DNA of 45,426 nt from Bimuria novae-zelandiae CBS 107.79. Lineage: Eukaryota > Ascomycota > Dothideomycetes > Pleosporales > Didymosphaeriaceae. The notes beneath the pieces are model-generated. The model had not been told where the DNA came from and did no database searches. It saw only the letters and a program-made list of their open reading frames with translations. How positions within the stretch are numbered: position 1 is the stretch's first letter; each line of letters begins with the position of its first letter. The position numbers and the translations under genes are program-made. The stretch lies in assembly GCA_010015655.1 (NCBI GenBank), contig ML976661.1:263614-309039 (forward strand), written 5' to 3'. Below are positions 30,140 to 40,949 of this stretch, piece after piece.

Positions 30140-31965
30140 GTGCGCATTACAAGCGAGTGCGCATCCCACCAACTTTATACACCTCTATATGCAAATATCT
30201 TAACCACGTTAAGAGATAATATATAGATATTAATAAGATAGATTAAGCAATATCTAATATATCATTTTTACACGTGCGGGAGTTGTGCCCAGTCTCTCTG
30301 CACCGCTTACAGCGCGCCAGAGCCTGGCGGCTGCGGTCTAATGCTCCCCACCTTAACGCTGTTCACGCTCTATCTACTAGTTAGCCTCCTTTTAAGCAAG
30401 TATATCCTCTCCCTCTCCCTTTATGAGGTCCTTTACTTTTATATATGCTTCTTCTTGCGCTACCTACGCTTTATTACTCCTTTATTAGCTTTTTTAAGGC
30501 TAGTAATCTAATCGCATATAAGCTCAGCTAAAAGTATTATTACCTCTATTCCCTTCTTAAGCTAGCTAATTACTTTAATAATTAAGGCTAGTAATAAGCT
30601 CTTACACTATTGCACGTAATTACGTATTAATATTAATTAAGTATTAAGCTTATATACGTTACTTAGTGTTTAAGCCTCCTAAAGAGTCTTTACTGTAGTA
30701 GCTAAAGGAGTAAGCGTACAGAGCTATATATTTAGTTTTAATAAAATAATTTCTAGTTAGAAAGGAACAAGGCCTGCGCCTTAAAAAGCTAAATAATATT
30801 AGCTACTATAAATAATCGCGCGAAGGCTGCCTTTAAGGCTAATAAAAACTTAAGTTTTATAATATAGTTAATATAGTTACGTATTAGGCTTTTAATCTAG
30901 TAGCTATACGCGCGCTTTAATAGCAAGAAGTAGCTAATATTAAGTAGCCATAGTAAGTAAGATAAGTATAGTAGTATATAGAGTGTATAGATATTTTTCT
31001 TATAAAGCTCTTAAAACTTAAGAGAGTAGCAGCTTTTATAATTATTAAAAATAAGTAGCTAACGCGTCCTAATTATTTTACTTTTTATATACTTAATAAA
31101 GTGCTTTAGCTAATTAACTCTAATCTTATTAGTTATTTAGCTATTATTATTAATAAAAATAGCCTAGTCGCGAAGGATATCCTTTTTATACTAAGTAAAT
31201 AAGTAGTATTAGCTAATAAAAATAATAAATAGTAAGATAGCCTAACTAGTAGGGTTAATTTTTTAACTTATTATTATATAATTATAATTTTTTAACTAAA
31301 TAGCCTTTAGCGAGCCTCTCCTCTCTAGCTTAATTATAATAAGTTAAGTTATAATCTTGCCCATTATAAAGCTAACCTTATTAAAGTTATAGATATCTTT
31401 ATTATAAATATTATATTTAGTCTTTATTTACTCTATAAGCTTAAACTAGCTCTTAATTAATACAGGATTCTTATATAGAGCTCTTTATTTATTATACGCT
31501 TAATTAAAACGCGTTATAAGGCTATCTATACGCTTAATAAAGTTACGCAACTAGTAGATGCTAACTAACCTACGCCGCGCGTAGTAAGTAGCTTATTAGT
31601 TATATTACGTATAGCCACGTACGTAGGCGCAACTCCACGCTAGTCTAGGCTAAGTATATACCTAATAATTACTTTCTCTTCTAGCTAGGTAAGCTTTTTT
31701 AAGTTGGGCTAGTAATTACGTTAGGTAGGCTTACTAACGCGTTAGTAGTAAAGTATATCTTTAAAAATATTAAATATCTATATAGTAACTACTTTACTTT
31801 AAAATTAGTTTTACTAAAGAGCTAATATAGCAAGGTGTATATTAGCCTTATAAAAAGCTGGCTAGGCTTTAGTTAGGGGCGCTATAGTAGGTAGAAGTTC
31901 ACGCGTTACGAAAAGTTGGTGGGGTGCGCATTCGCTTGTAATGCGTACTTGCTTGTAAAACACGT
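30140..31965 (-). mobile_element. Pogo/Fot-type transposon F, left TIR shortened
   Basis: Right TIR (31910-31965) ends ...CTTGTAAAACACGT followed by TA 31966-31967 and contains two tandem boxes. The left TIR (30140-30175) has only the inner box (GCGCATTACAAGCGAGTGCG) and the CCCACCAAC block; the outer ~18 bases are missing. About 1.83 kb. It lies inside Tc1 element G. Confidence 0.85.
30250..31750 (-). pseudogene. Pogo element F transposase with zinc knuckle
   Basis: Minus-strand transposase of the B type. The C-terminal zinc knuckle is unmutated: CKRCRETGHNSRTC (30272-30313), then KNDIL. The catalytic block around 31030-31080 corresponds to the LLIINN-KSCYSLKF region and 30895-30950 to the LLNISYFLLLKRAYSY cluster, which is very similar to element A. 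RIP stops abound; the start is uncertain. Confidence 0.75.
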
Positions 31966-32440
31966 TAGTTGTAAAACCATTTTGTAAGAATTTCAATGAA
32001 ATAGCGGTAAAGTAGACTACGTATAGAAAGATATTAATTTATACTATAATATTAATAATTTATTAAGTAATTATATTTTACGTAAGCAGACCCACTTTTT
32101 TTACTTATAAATAACATATTAGTAAGATTATCAACCAACCTAAAAAATCGATTACTAATTAACTCTAGGGCTACTTTACCTAGTGCAATCTTAGCGGGTT
32201 TTTATACCCTAATTAAAAAGTTACAAACAGGTAAACTTTTAGAAATAAAAACTCTAATGTTTACTAAGTCTTTATATTTTAGTTATGCTTACTAAGCATA
32301 AACTAAAACTATGGACTTTAAAATCCAACGCTTTTCTTTTAAGTAATATAAATTTTTTAACTTAAAATGTACTAATGCCTAAGTTATGCATATTTTGAAA
32401 AAATATAAAAAAACGATTTTCTTTTTGTCAACCCACTGTA

Positions 32441-33790
32441 GTTAATATTTTAATTACTATACTTTAATATATAAATTAATATACAAAGACACTAACTAGC
32501 TACGTCTTCAGTTCGTGTACGTATATATAAAGTACTGTTACTTTACGTATCTTGCCTATTCTTACTTTAGTACTTGTATAGTTAGTACGTATCTTATCCT
32601 CTAGGCTATTTTTTTAATTAAAGGTAACGGCCTTATTATCCTTTAGTAGTGGCAGGTTTAGGAAGTAAGTTAAGTAGTTTTTACTACTACTAATTATTAA
32701 GTAGCGTGTAGCTAATAGAGTAGCAAGTGTAAAGGATAGTATATAAAGAATAATAGAGCTATCTAGGTAATTAGGCTTCTCATATGGTAAATAAAATAAA
32801 TAAAAAAGTAAATATTATAAAATTTAGTTACTAGCGTGCGCGGACACGAGCTAACTTAAACTTATTTAATAAGTTAAGCTTCTAGCGTCGTAATTCTTTA
32901 TTACTTTTAAGTAAAAGTATTATATAGTTCTTCGCCTTTAGCTAAGGCGTTGGTGGTAATCTAATAATATATATATAGCTATTATTACTCTATGCGACGA
33001 AGAAGTAGCTAGCTAACTAGCTTTATAATAACGTTTATTAGGTCCTGCTAAAATACTTAATTATAGCCTCTAGCGTCGCAGTAATCAGGTTATTACCTAT
33101 AAAGGTAAGTAGCTAGAATAGTAGTACGAGGTCCTTATTTATGCTTTACTAAATATAAGGAAGCTTTAGGGAAGTGTCTTAAATATAGTTTTCCTTTATA
33201 ATATAGTTCTAGCTCTAGATCTTGTATTTTTAATAGGTAAAGTGTTTAGATAAATTGTACGCATTGCTTAGCATGTACTACTTTAGTACTAACGCTATAA
33301 ATAGATATTTTACTATTATTATATTACGTGTAATATATACGTTACTACTTTTTATTTAATTAAGGTAGCAGAATATTTAGCCTTTTTAGGTATTATTGCG
33401 TATTATATTTAAACTATTTATACTTTAACTCCCTTTAAGCCTTACTTAGCAGTATTAAAATTTATTTATATTAAGTAATCTTATTTTAGTAAACTAATAG
33501 CTTAGTATAATCGCAGGGTAAGTCCATTAAAGTAGTTATTATTAAGTTATACGTATATGTAGATTAAGTAGCTTAACTAGATATTCTATTACTATCCTCT
33601 AGCTAAGGTGTTAAAAAATCTTATATAATATACTGATAAACACGGGCTCCTTTATTAAAAGAGTAAATAAGGTAAGTTGGCTCTACACTAAGATAAGGGA
33701 ACTATAGGTACATAGGCCCGCAGCGCTTTTATGCGCTATTATTTGGCACGGAATAACCCTTTGGATCCCATCTACGCGGGTAATCGCCTT
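32441..33790 (+). pseudogene. Unrecognised RIP-mutated coding-like frame
   Basis: A single plus frame (codons in phase with GTT at 32441) runs about 450 codons, interrupted only by TAA/TAG. Less-mutated segments read LSFSSGRFRK, QRVANRVASVKDSIQRIIEL, ITLCDEEVAS, RLLGPAKILNYSL and FMRYYLARNNPLDPIYAGNR. I do not recognise a family; it is not RT, integrase, gag knuckle or a DDE transposase. Upstream it may continue through the Tc1 G insertion into ~26500-26652. Absence of TGA is weak evidence here because RIP removes TpG. It might be part of Gy-D, a captured gene, or another element's protein. Confidence 0.4.
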
Positions 33791-34250
33791 AGGTGTAGAA
33801 AGTAGTCGCTCTAGGGCGTAAGGTAGTCGCGCTTGGGCGCGAGATTATGCAACCTGCTAGTGTACTGGGCCGTTATAGATCTTATGAATTAAGGGAAAGC
33901 TCTTTATTATTACTTGGTAACTATAATTAAAGAAAGGTAGATAGACTTATACGCTCTATAGTTAAGGATTAGAGTAGTAAAAATACGTAGAAGCTTTATT
34001 AATTGCACTACTACCTATCTATGACTCAGCCATTCGGTTACCAACTTATAAAGTCACGCGATTTAACCTGTTTCCCTAACACTAATCCGATTCAGATCGG
34101 CTTCGGTCTTTAAGATTGTTTTTCCGATACCGCTCTATATTAAACCCTTGATAGACTTATTATATATCCCTTTTACTAGGTTATCCTTATCAGACCTATA
34201 TTTTTAGTTTATTAGATAACTCCCCTGCTTCTTAGTATTTAGCTCTTTTA
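33791..34250. other. Unassigned, partly low-mutation sequence
   Basis: About 460 bases without a supported gene. 33690-33870 and 34020-34140 keep CpA/TpG and higher GC. A GTCGC(T)CTAGGGCG motif is repeated as GTCGCGCTTGGGCG within 40 bases (~33808-33840). No TIR or LTR pairing was found. Confidence 0.5.
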
Positions 34251-34329
34251 GATAATATTTACTAAGTTCCTTTATATATGTATTTTTTTGATATTATTTA
34301 CTAAGATCCTTTATATATATAGTTTTTTT
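34251..34329 (+). repeat. Two-copy tandem repeat, ~39-40 bp unit
   Basis: Units 34251-34289 and 34290-34329 share GATAWTATTTACTAAG, then TCCTTTATATAT and a T-run, with few differences. AT-rich; no function visible. Confidence 0.8.
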
Positions 34330-34639
34330 AATTATATATAGCTTAGTACCTTTCTAATATCCTTTTATACTAGGCCTATTGGCACTTAAAGCATTCTTAG
34401 CTATTTTCTTATTTACGCACTCTCATATACCTTTGAGTAGAAACGCCTAAACAGATTCTTTATGTGACCAGCGCCGATACGCTATATATTTAAAAGAAGC
34501 TATTCTACTATAATATTAATAGGCCAAGGCAGGCGCTATTTACTAAGTAAAAGCGTAAAAAGAAGAGTAAAGCCTTAGACTTTTAATAGCGTAAAAAGTA
34601 TTATAGTAGTTTTAGTCTTTTAATTACTAAGAAAAGTAA

Positions 34640-35039
34640 GGAAAGCACATGTACGTTAATCTATTTAAAGGTAAAAGGATAAGTAATATTACCCTTAAAA
34701 AGTGAAGATAGTAAATCTAAAAAAGGTAGTTTAGTTATATAAGGAGAAGATCTAGCAGGAAAAGCGTGCTATATAAGAGGTAGCTAAAAAGGTTAAAAAA
34801 GAGCTAAAAAGGTAGCTTAGCGCGGTGCCTAAAAGTCTACCTATAACGCATAAAAAGCTCGATAACTATCTTAAAGGAATAAAAGAAAGGCTTCTTAGCC
34901 ACTTTAATAAAGTAGAAAGCATTAAAAACGTGTTATTAATACTATAAAAATTAAGAAGGCCTTAGAGGGCGTATCTATTGCCTTAACTAAAGCTATACGT
35001 AGCCGCCGTAATATTAAGCTTCTAAATAGATTTAAATAA
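34640..35039 (+). pseudogene. Pogo-type transposase C-terminal fragment
   Basis: Plus frame GEDLAGKACYIRGS-KG-KRAKK, KSTYNA-KAR-LS-RNKRKAS, then ALEGVSIALTKAIRSRRNIK and LLNRFK before TAA at 35037-35039. The lysine/arginine-rich coiled stretch, ending in a R-x-I-K-L-P-x-R-F-like motif, is the usual tail of one group of fungal pogo transposases. The catalytic domain is not found upstream, so this is an isolated remnant. TIRs were not identified. Confidence 0.6.
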
Positions 35040-35139
35040 TATAAATTAATTATAGCTATTGAATTACTATTCTACTAAAAGATCTTATAATAATATTATT
35101 TATATGTGGTTCTATAGCTTTAACTCTAGTAGGGCTGTT

Positions 35140-35851
35140 ATGGTATTTGGCGATTATTACGCGAATCCGATCGTTACGCGCACAGACACGTTAATTATTT
35201 TCGCGCGCCAGCCACTTTGTATATGATTTCTGAACGCCAGCGGTACGCCCCATATATCTCCACAACGTTGTCCGTATAAGTTAAAGCTATAGATTTGCGT
35301 GTAGGGGTCTATACTGACTGTTCTTTTGGTGTTGCAGACGTCTCAGTAATCATCTACGCTACCGTAGACCTCTCTACATAGTTTTCGTCGACGCGATGTT
35401 GCCCCGCCCCAGTTATCCAGTCCTGTATATCTCGATCGCGGACTCTCTACTCGTACTCGCCATAATATTAAACGCTTTCTACGCTTAGGTTAGCATCTAG
35501 ATGCTATCGCTAGACGGGAGCGTTGCTCTAGGCATGCTATTAGCAATGTGCAAGAAAGTATGCAGAGATATAGTATCATCTATTATCCTCTGCAAGGCAG
35601 GTTAGGCAGACCGCTAGCTATCTCTAATAAGAATAATAAGGCGTTATTTAATAGGCTTATTTATTCTAATTAGATATATTAAGATAAGATAGTAAGGTAG
35701 TTAGTAATAAAGCGTAACTATTACGTCTCTTATTCAACTATTTACTAATATCTGATTAAGAAGTACTGGAGTAAGGGGAAACTATAGCTTTTTTTAATTA
35801 ATTAAAATAAGAATTTAAGGTAAGTGTACTAAGTAAAAATAAGTTACTATA
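35140..35851 (+). pseudogene. Tc1-like transposase N-terminal fragment
   Basis: From ~35430 the plus frame reads LSTRTRHNIKRFLRLG, then AIARRERCSRHAISNVQESM, GRLGRPLAISNKNNKALFNR and YSTIYQYLIKKYWSKGKL. This matches the double HTH DNA-binding region with G-R-P-R-like linker of fungal Tc1 transposases. 35140-35600 is unmutated and GC-normal (probably the 5' part of the element); after 35600 RIP increases. The catalytic domain is missing: the MITE begins at 35852 and beyond it I see no DDE motif. The left TIR is not defined. Confidence 0.7.
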
Positions 35852-36287
35852 GGCTTTGTAAATGAGTTAGGTCGCAAGGGCCACAGTTGAGTGTGACTAA
35901 GCAGAACACTAAAATTCTAAACTTTAAACACTCTATAATTTTATAAATATAGGATCTATTTTTATGCAATTTTAATATAAGGTGTGTATATATATATAAG
36001 TTACATTGCTGTAAAAAAAAATATATATTTTATATTTATTTCAGAGAGAAAATTTCCTTTTAGTAATGTTTTACGACTTTTTTAGGATGCACGACTTAAT
36101 ATAATACTATATAATTTTCTATAAAGTAAACGTATTACTATTAATATATATATACACCTTGTATTAAAATTGAATAAGAATAGATCCTCTATTTGGAAAG
36201 TTATAGAGAGTTTAAAGTTTACAATTTTAGTGTTCTGCTTAGTCAGACCCAACTGTGGCCCTTGCGACCTAATCCATTTATAAAGCC
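35852..36287. mobile_element. MITE-like foldback element with ~150-bp inverted repeats
   Basis: 436 bp with no coding capacity. The arms 35852-36000 and ~36135-36287 are inverted copies: GGCTTTRTAAATG, then GGTCGCAAGGGCCACAGTTG, AAGCAGAACACTAAAATT and so on, ending near (TA)n runs. Flanked by TA (35850-35851, 36288-36289), pointing to mobilisation by a Tc1/mariner-type transposase. As RNA or single-stranded DNA it would form a long hairpin. Confidence 0.85.
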
Positions 36288-36710
36288 TAAACCGATCCTA
36301 TTATTACTATAAAAGGTTACTTTTATTAAGTAAGACTTTTGTTATATATACACATGCATAACGTCTTTTACGTAGACTACTTACGTAAAGCTACTATAGA
36401 CTCTCTACTAGGCTAGATTAAACCTAAAGAAACTATCGTATAAGGCCTTTTAGACCACTTATAATTTTAACCTTATCTAGTATAACGTCTAAGACTTTAA
36501 GGGAGCGCCCTATAAGGTTAAAAACTATTACTAAGCTTACTTAGAAAAATTTAGCCTATTATTATAACTAAATACCTAACTATAAGCGTATAAGACTAGT
36601 AAGTACCTAAAAATAATAAAGAAAAATAATTAAGCTATAGATAAAATAGCGTAAAGTAAGGTATAAAGGAGGAAGTAGTATAATAGACTTAAATGGCTAA
36701 GCCTACCTTA
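36288..36710 (+). other. Presumed 3' coding end of an LTR element
   Basis: RIP-mutated plus-strand sequence before a polypurine tract. A frame with only TAA/TAG stops reads DFKGAPYKVKNYY-AYLEKFS, then KYLKIIKKNN and ends WLSLP-RGV at the purine run. No domain is recognised. The position before PPT and LTR suggests the end of a retrotransposon polyprotein. Confidence 0.35.
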
Positions 36711-36721
36711 GAGGGGGGTGA
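36711..36721 (+). promoter_or_regulatory. Polypurine tract (GAGGGGGGTGA)
   Basis: Purine run immediately before the TG of the LTR at 36722, the expected plus-strand primer site of an LTR retrotransposon lying to the left. Confidence 0.6.
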
Positions 36722-37276
36722 TGTGACGGCCTAGCATGCCAGCAGGTCACATGACCTCGCGTACGAGGCGCAACTGCCTTACGCCCTGGTGTGGCTGCTC
36801 GCGCACCCAGCGCAGTTACCTCAAATGGATAGTTGTTCCGCTCTGACGAGCGCACAAAAGCGCTGCGAGCCTGTGTACCTACAGTCTCATCATCTTAATG
36901 TAGCTGAAATAGAGCCAACTTACCTCATCTACTTCTCTGGATGCAGGAGACCGTGCTCGTCCTCACAATACTTAACATTCTTATATATAAGCCTAAGGCC
37001 GCTCTTTAGAGAGCGCTCTTCTTAAAGCGTTCTCTCTAAATTGCTCTCTAACGAGCGCTCTCTAGCGAGTAGTCACATGACTTCTCTAAGCGCTAACGCT
37101 GTAGCTTGGCGAGGATAAGGGTGTTCTCACGTGTACGTACCGTGACTAAGTATAAATGGTTTACTCTCCCTATATTGGATTATAGATCCTAACAGGCCTT
37201 CTTTTATTCTTCTTCTTTATCCTTTATACCTTATAACTCTCGCTACTACCTTAGATTATTTACACGTTTTCTGTCA
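36722..37276 (+). repeat. LTR starting TGTGACGGCC, little mutated
   Basis: About 555 bp from TGTGACGG to CTGTCA; the right end is inferred from the inverted TGTGAC/GTCAC ends. GC-normal with CpA/TpG retained, so either young or single-copy here. It contains two GAGCGCTC palindromes (37011-37018, 37053-37060) amid CTCTCTA runs, and a TATA box at 37151. It is preceded by a PPT and followed by a hairpin-rich leader. Confidence 0.55.
37151..37157 (+). promoter_or_regulatory. TATA box of the LTR promoter
   Basis: TATAAAT in unmutated LTR sequence, ~125 bases before the inferred LTR end, a plausible U3/R position for plus-strand transcription. Confidence 0.4.
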
Positions 37277-37306
37277 CGGTAACCTCCTAGGCAACCTGAC
37301 AGCTTA

Positions 37307-37331
37307 GACGTACTATCAACGATAGTACGTC
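37307..37331 (+). other. Perfect hairpin, 11-bp stem, 3-nt loop
   Basis: GACGTACTATC, loop AAC, GATAGTACGTC. It lies 30 bases downstream of the LTR, in the element's leader. Possibly a dimerisation or packaging structure; inference only. Confidence 0.8.
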
Positions 37332-37361
37332 AACGTATAGACTCCTGCCTCCGAACTTATA

Positions 37362-37376
37362 CTTCGGGAGCCGAAG
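37362..37376 (+). other. Second short leader hairpin
   Basis: CTTCGG, loop GAG, CCGAAG; 31 bases after the first hairpin and 6 before the ATG at 37382. Confidence 0.65.
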
Positions 37377-37381
37377 ATCAG

Positions 37382-38590
37382 ATGGCCCAGGCCCCAAAGC
37401 TTACTTCTAATTGGTTAGATACGACGCTAGCCATCTAGGTATTAGCACCTAGACTAAGCGAGATAGATAGATCTACGCTGGATAGGGGGAGAAGACCTTT
37501 TCTCCTTATCTAATGTCTTATACCTAACGTAGATACTGAACGCAGTATATTAATCTAGTCTACCTAGGCCTAGATACCTCTACTCGGTACTCTTGTAATA
37601 TTACATTAGATTATACTAATAAATATAACTAATTAGGCAGACCTAACCCTAATAATATAAGTAATAATAAAATAAATTAAGACGCTACAAGAGACCTGTG
37701 GAGGGTAAAACGAGCTGCATAGTATATAGTTCTGAGATCGAATTAATTAATTAGTAATATATAAAAAGTTACTATAAGAGCAGTATTTATACTAAGCATT
37801 TAGTGTTATGTTTGCCTGTACCACCTAATCCTTCTGATTAGGGTACCTATAAGGGATAATTCCCGCGATACACTCCCTAGCTTAACGAGCTTCTAGACGT
37901 TAACTGCGAGCTTCTGAGCTGTTCCTCAGCGGAATTATAGACATTGGTCGAGCCTGTGCCTAATCCTGAGCCTGAGCCGGCTACTCCTAATTACGGTCCT
38001 AAAGGTAATATAACTTAGAAGATCTTTACGCTGCATCTACTTATAGTAACTATAAAAGAGTTACGTAATAAGTCTTACCTTAGCTATATTAAAAGCGCGC
38101 TTAAAAGTTATTTTAATAATAAGTGCTATAAGCGTACTATATAGACTAGGTACTATTAGCGCTGTAGCTTTAGCTACTCTTACTATTTAGTATATATATT
38201 TTACTACTTTACTCTATAATTTTGTTTATTTAAATAGCCCTTCTACTTATAAGCTTATTGTAGCTCACTTTCTTGTTCTCCTCTAGGACCAGAACTTAGA
38301 GGTATATATCATATCTTTCTAAGCTCTATTTAATCTTTATACTAATTACTTATAAAGGCGTAAGCTAAAGAAGGCGCGTGCTACTATAAGGGTAATACTT
38401 AATTTATATAATAATAATAAGGCGGAAAAGAAGCTTGCGAATAATATTATTACTAAACTATTTATTTCTAAGAGGCGCACTCGTGCTCTAAAGCTATTTA
38501 AGAAGCTTATAAAGCTTATAATTAACTAGGCTAATAGTAGTAGTATTTATAATTATTATATACTAGTTAAGGACCTTATTTAGCGCTTTA
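37382..38590 (+). pseudogene. Possible gag following the LTR at 36722 (unrecognised)
   Basis: ATG 37382 opens MAQAPKLTSNWLDTTLAI, then continues through RIP-type stops (VLAPRLSEIDRSTLDRGRR, CLIPNVDTERSILI). Near 37880-38000 a low-mutation segment reads NELLDVNCELLSCSSAEL and LVEPVPNPEPEPATPNYGPK, acidic and proline-rich. Past 38100 it is heavily mutated with an LFKKLIKLIINQANSSS-like basic stretch near 38500. No zinc knuckle or enzyme motif was found. Gag is suggested only by position after LTR and leader. Parts between 38200 and 38590 may instead be the LTR or tail of the copia element to the right. Confidence 0.35.
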
Positions 38591-38599
38591 GTACTCTAC

Positions 38600-40300
38600 T
38601 ATTTTAATTTTTATACTTTATAATTTACTTTTTTATACTCTTAAAGTTTAGCTACTGTTTAAAATAGTTAAACTATTATTCTAAAAGAGCTTTTATTAAC
38701 CTCTTTATAGGTATGTACTTATCTTAAGATATTTACTTTAAAAGAGCCTTGTACGTGCTCCTAGCGTAGCTATATATTTTTTATATTAATACGGCGTAGG
38801 CTAGTTATAATCCTCTTATTTATGCTTATTACTAGTCTAATTATCTACTTATTATTATAATAGATCTTTTAAACGTCGCTTAGGTCTAATAATAGCTTAG
38901 TAAAAAATCTTTTTAAAGCTATTGCTTCTTTACCTACATGCTCGAGCGCAATTAGCTTAGCTTTAGTAGTAGATATTATTATAGTAGACTGGCGAGTGGC
39001 CTTTTATACTATTTCACCCTTAAAGAGTATTATAATATAGCTATAGGATAATTACTAAATTTTTAGATTATTTATAAATAATGCGTTGCTATATATTAAA
39101 AGCTCTAGGCTTAGCGTAACTTTATAATAGATTAATTTTTAGCGTAAATTAAATATAAAGATAATTAGGTGCTTAACTACCTTAAAATAAGCTTTAGTTA
39201 GGTTTATTAAAAAAATATAAGAGCTTTATAATAGCGAAAGTAACACTTAGGCGTAGTATAACTATTATATAAAACGCTAAGCCTACACGCTTTTAGTATA
39301 CTTTAACCCTTTATTTTAAAGCATTACCCTTATTTTTTATATATTTTACTAATAGTAGTAGTATTTTTAAAAAGCATGCCATGCATTCTAGATTAAATTT
39401 CTTAGCAATTTTTTTTAATATACGTGTTATAGACTAGAGCGATTATTTTAGTGGCACTATTTTTTATTACTTAAACTCTTAAAAACTACTTTACTAGATC
39501 GCGGTGCTTAAGATTATACATATTTTTAATTTACTTAATAAGCTTAGGAGCTTCTGCTTATAATCTTAAAAATAAAGAATGATGATATTATTTACGTAAA
39601 AAAGTATAAAGATCCTCTGCTCTTTATTAAAAAATAAATAGAGCTCTTTTTTAGACGAAGTAAGGCTAGCTATTAATAAGGTGTTTAAGAACTCCTTATA
39701 CTATAGTAGCGGCGAGTCTCTTAGTCTATATAGTGCTTATTTAAGCTTTATATACACCTTAGGCTTCTTAAAGCTATTTAGTAGTTTATAGAGTACTAGA
39801 TTACTTTTGCTAATTATAGCGTTTAGGAAAGCACTTATAATATTATATTAAAATATTTTTAGGTTAAATTCTACTATAATTATAATTATGGTCTTAAAGG
39901 ACCTTACTACGAGCGTGGTAGCGTATATAAAAGAGATTAAGTTAATCTACTCTAAGTTACTTTTTACGACTATATAAGTTTTGCACTTTATAAAGAAGCT
40001 ATCTTTATTAAATTTATAAGTAAAAACCTACTTTAGTTGGAGCAGGCGCTCTTTTAATAAGTTATTTAAAACCTTCTTTTAAGTTCCTTTTTTAACAGCG
40101 TTATAATTTCCTTCTAAGTACTATTAATAAGGAGCTCCATAAGCTTGTGTGAAATAAGCTATTTCTATATTATACGTAGAAGAGGGAGCTTGCCTATATA
40201 GAAGTAAGCCCCTAACTTTAGCTTTATTACCTTAGTTAACAGGGTAGCTTATACTACTATATTAAATATAGTAACCTTCTTATAAGCTCCCTGCTTTTCT
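38600..40300 (-). pseudogene. Copia reverse transcriptase and RNase H
   Basis: RT on the minus strand: AFLNAISKSNLVLYKLLNSF (~39800), then LK-ALYRLRDSPLL-YKEFL (~39690). FILFYVNNIIILYF (~39590), where YVDD has become Y-V-N-N by two G-to-A changes, is followed by KLLSLLSKLKIY. RNase H follows: STIIISTTKAKLIALEHVGK (~38940-38990), equivalent to the copia ALSTTEAEYIALSHA block. KEAIALKRFFTKLLLDL and a LRRINIKNI-LRQEQVQGSF segment (~38730-38790) end the protein near 38600. Inactive. Confidence 0.85.
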
Positions 40301-40949
40301 GTAACACTAGGGAGAAAGGAGTATAAAAAATTAAGCTATAACTTATTTAAGCGCTTAATTACTAGTCTATTAGTTATTATAAATATATTACTATTTTATG
40401 TATTACCCCCTAGCGCGTTATAATTATTAAGGTTTTAGTAATACTATTTATAGCTTAAACCTATAGCAGGCCCTTATTTCTACCGCTTATATTATTTTTA
40501 TAGAGGGTGTAATAGTTCTGCTTTGGTTAGTATCTTAGAGTCTCGTATACTGCTTCGAGAGGTATCCACGGAGCTTAGTAGCTCTTATTATTAGCTTATT
40601 CGCCTTAATCCTAGCAGGCCTGCTCTACTAGTGGAGTGCACTTTTTATAGGCTACTAGTATAATTATTATCGCGCTAATATATAAGAGCGGGTATATATT
40701 TTAGTATTATAAAGCTTAGGAAATTAGGGCGCTATATATAAATTCTTAATTACTTATTAGCTTAGCTAGTAGCTCGTGCGTCTTTTGCATAATTAGTTAA
40801 GATTTACTTTAGTAGGCTATTTTAAAATTTACTCTTTTAATTAGCTACGCCTTTAAGCTAGTCCTTAAAAGGCGTTTTTTTGTCTATTTATTTTTACTTA
40901 CTCTTTAGGTTGCGTGCTAATGTGCTTAGAAAGATTTTTTTAAAGACTA

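Larger units (their letters stand above)
26654..32438 (-). mobile_element. Tc1-type (DD34E) transposon G, split by pogo elements E and F
   Basis: TIRs of about 22 bp (26654-26676; 32416-32438) start CAGTGGGKTGACAAAAAG and are flanked by TA (26652-26653, 32439-32440). Removing the two nested pogo elements leaves about 2.1 kb. The interior is strongly RIP-mutated, including 29290-30139, where I see no recognisable domain. Confidence 0.85.

Noticed and set aside
34251..34329. CRISPR-like array
   Set aside because: Only two adjacent AT-rich copies without spacers; a simple tandem repeat in a fungal genome.
36789..37025. Plus-strand frame of 78 codons
   Set aside because: Inside the LTR starting at 36722; no homology recognised and an LTR explains the sequence.
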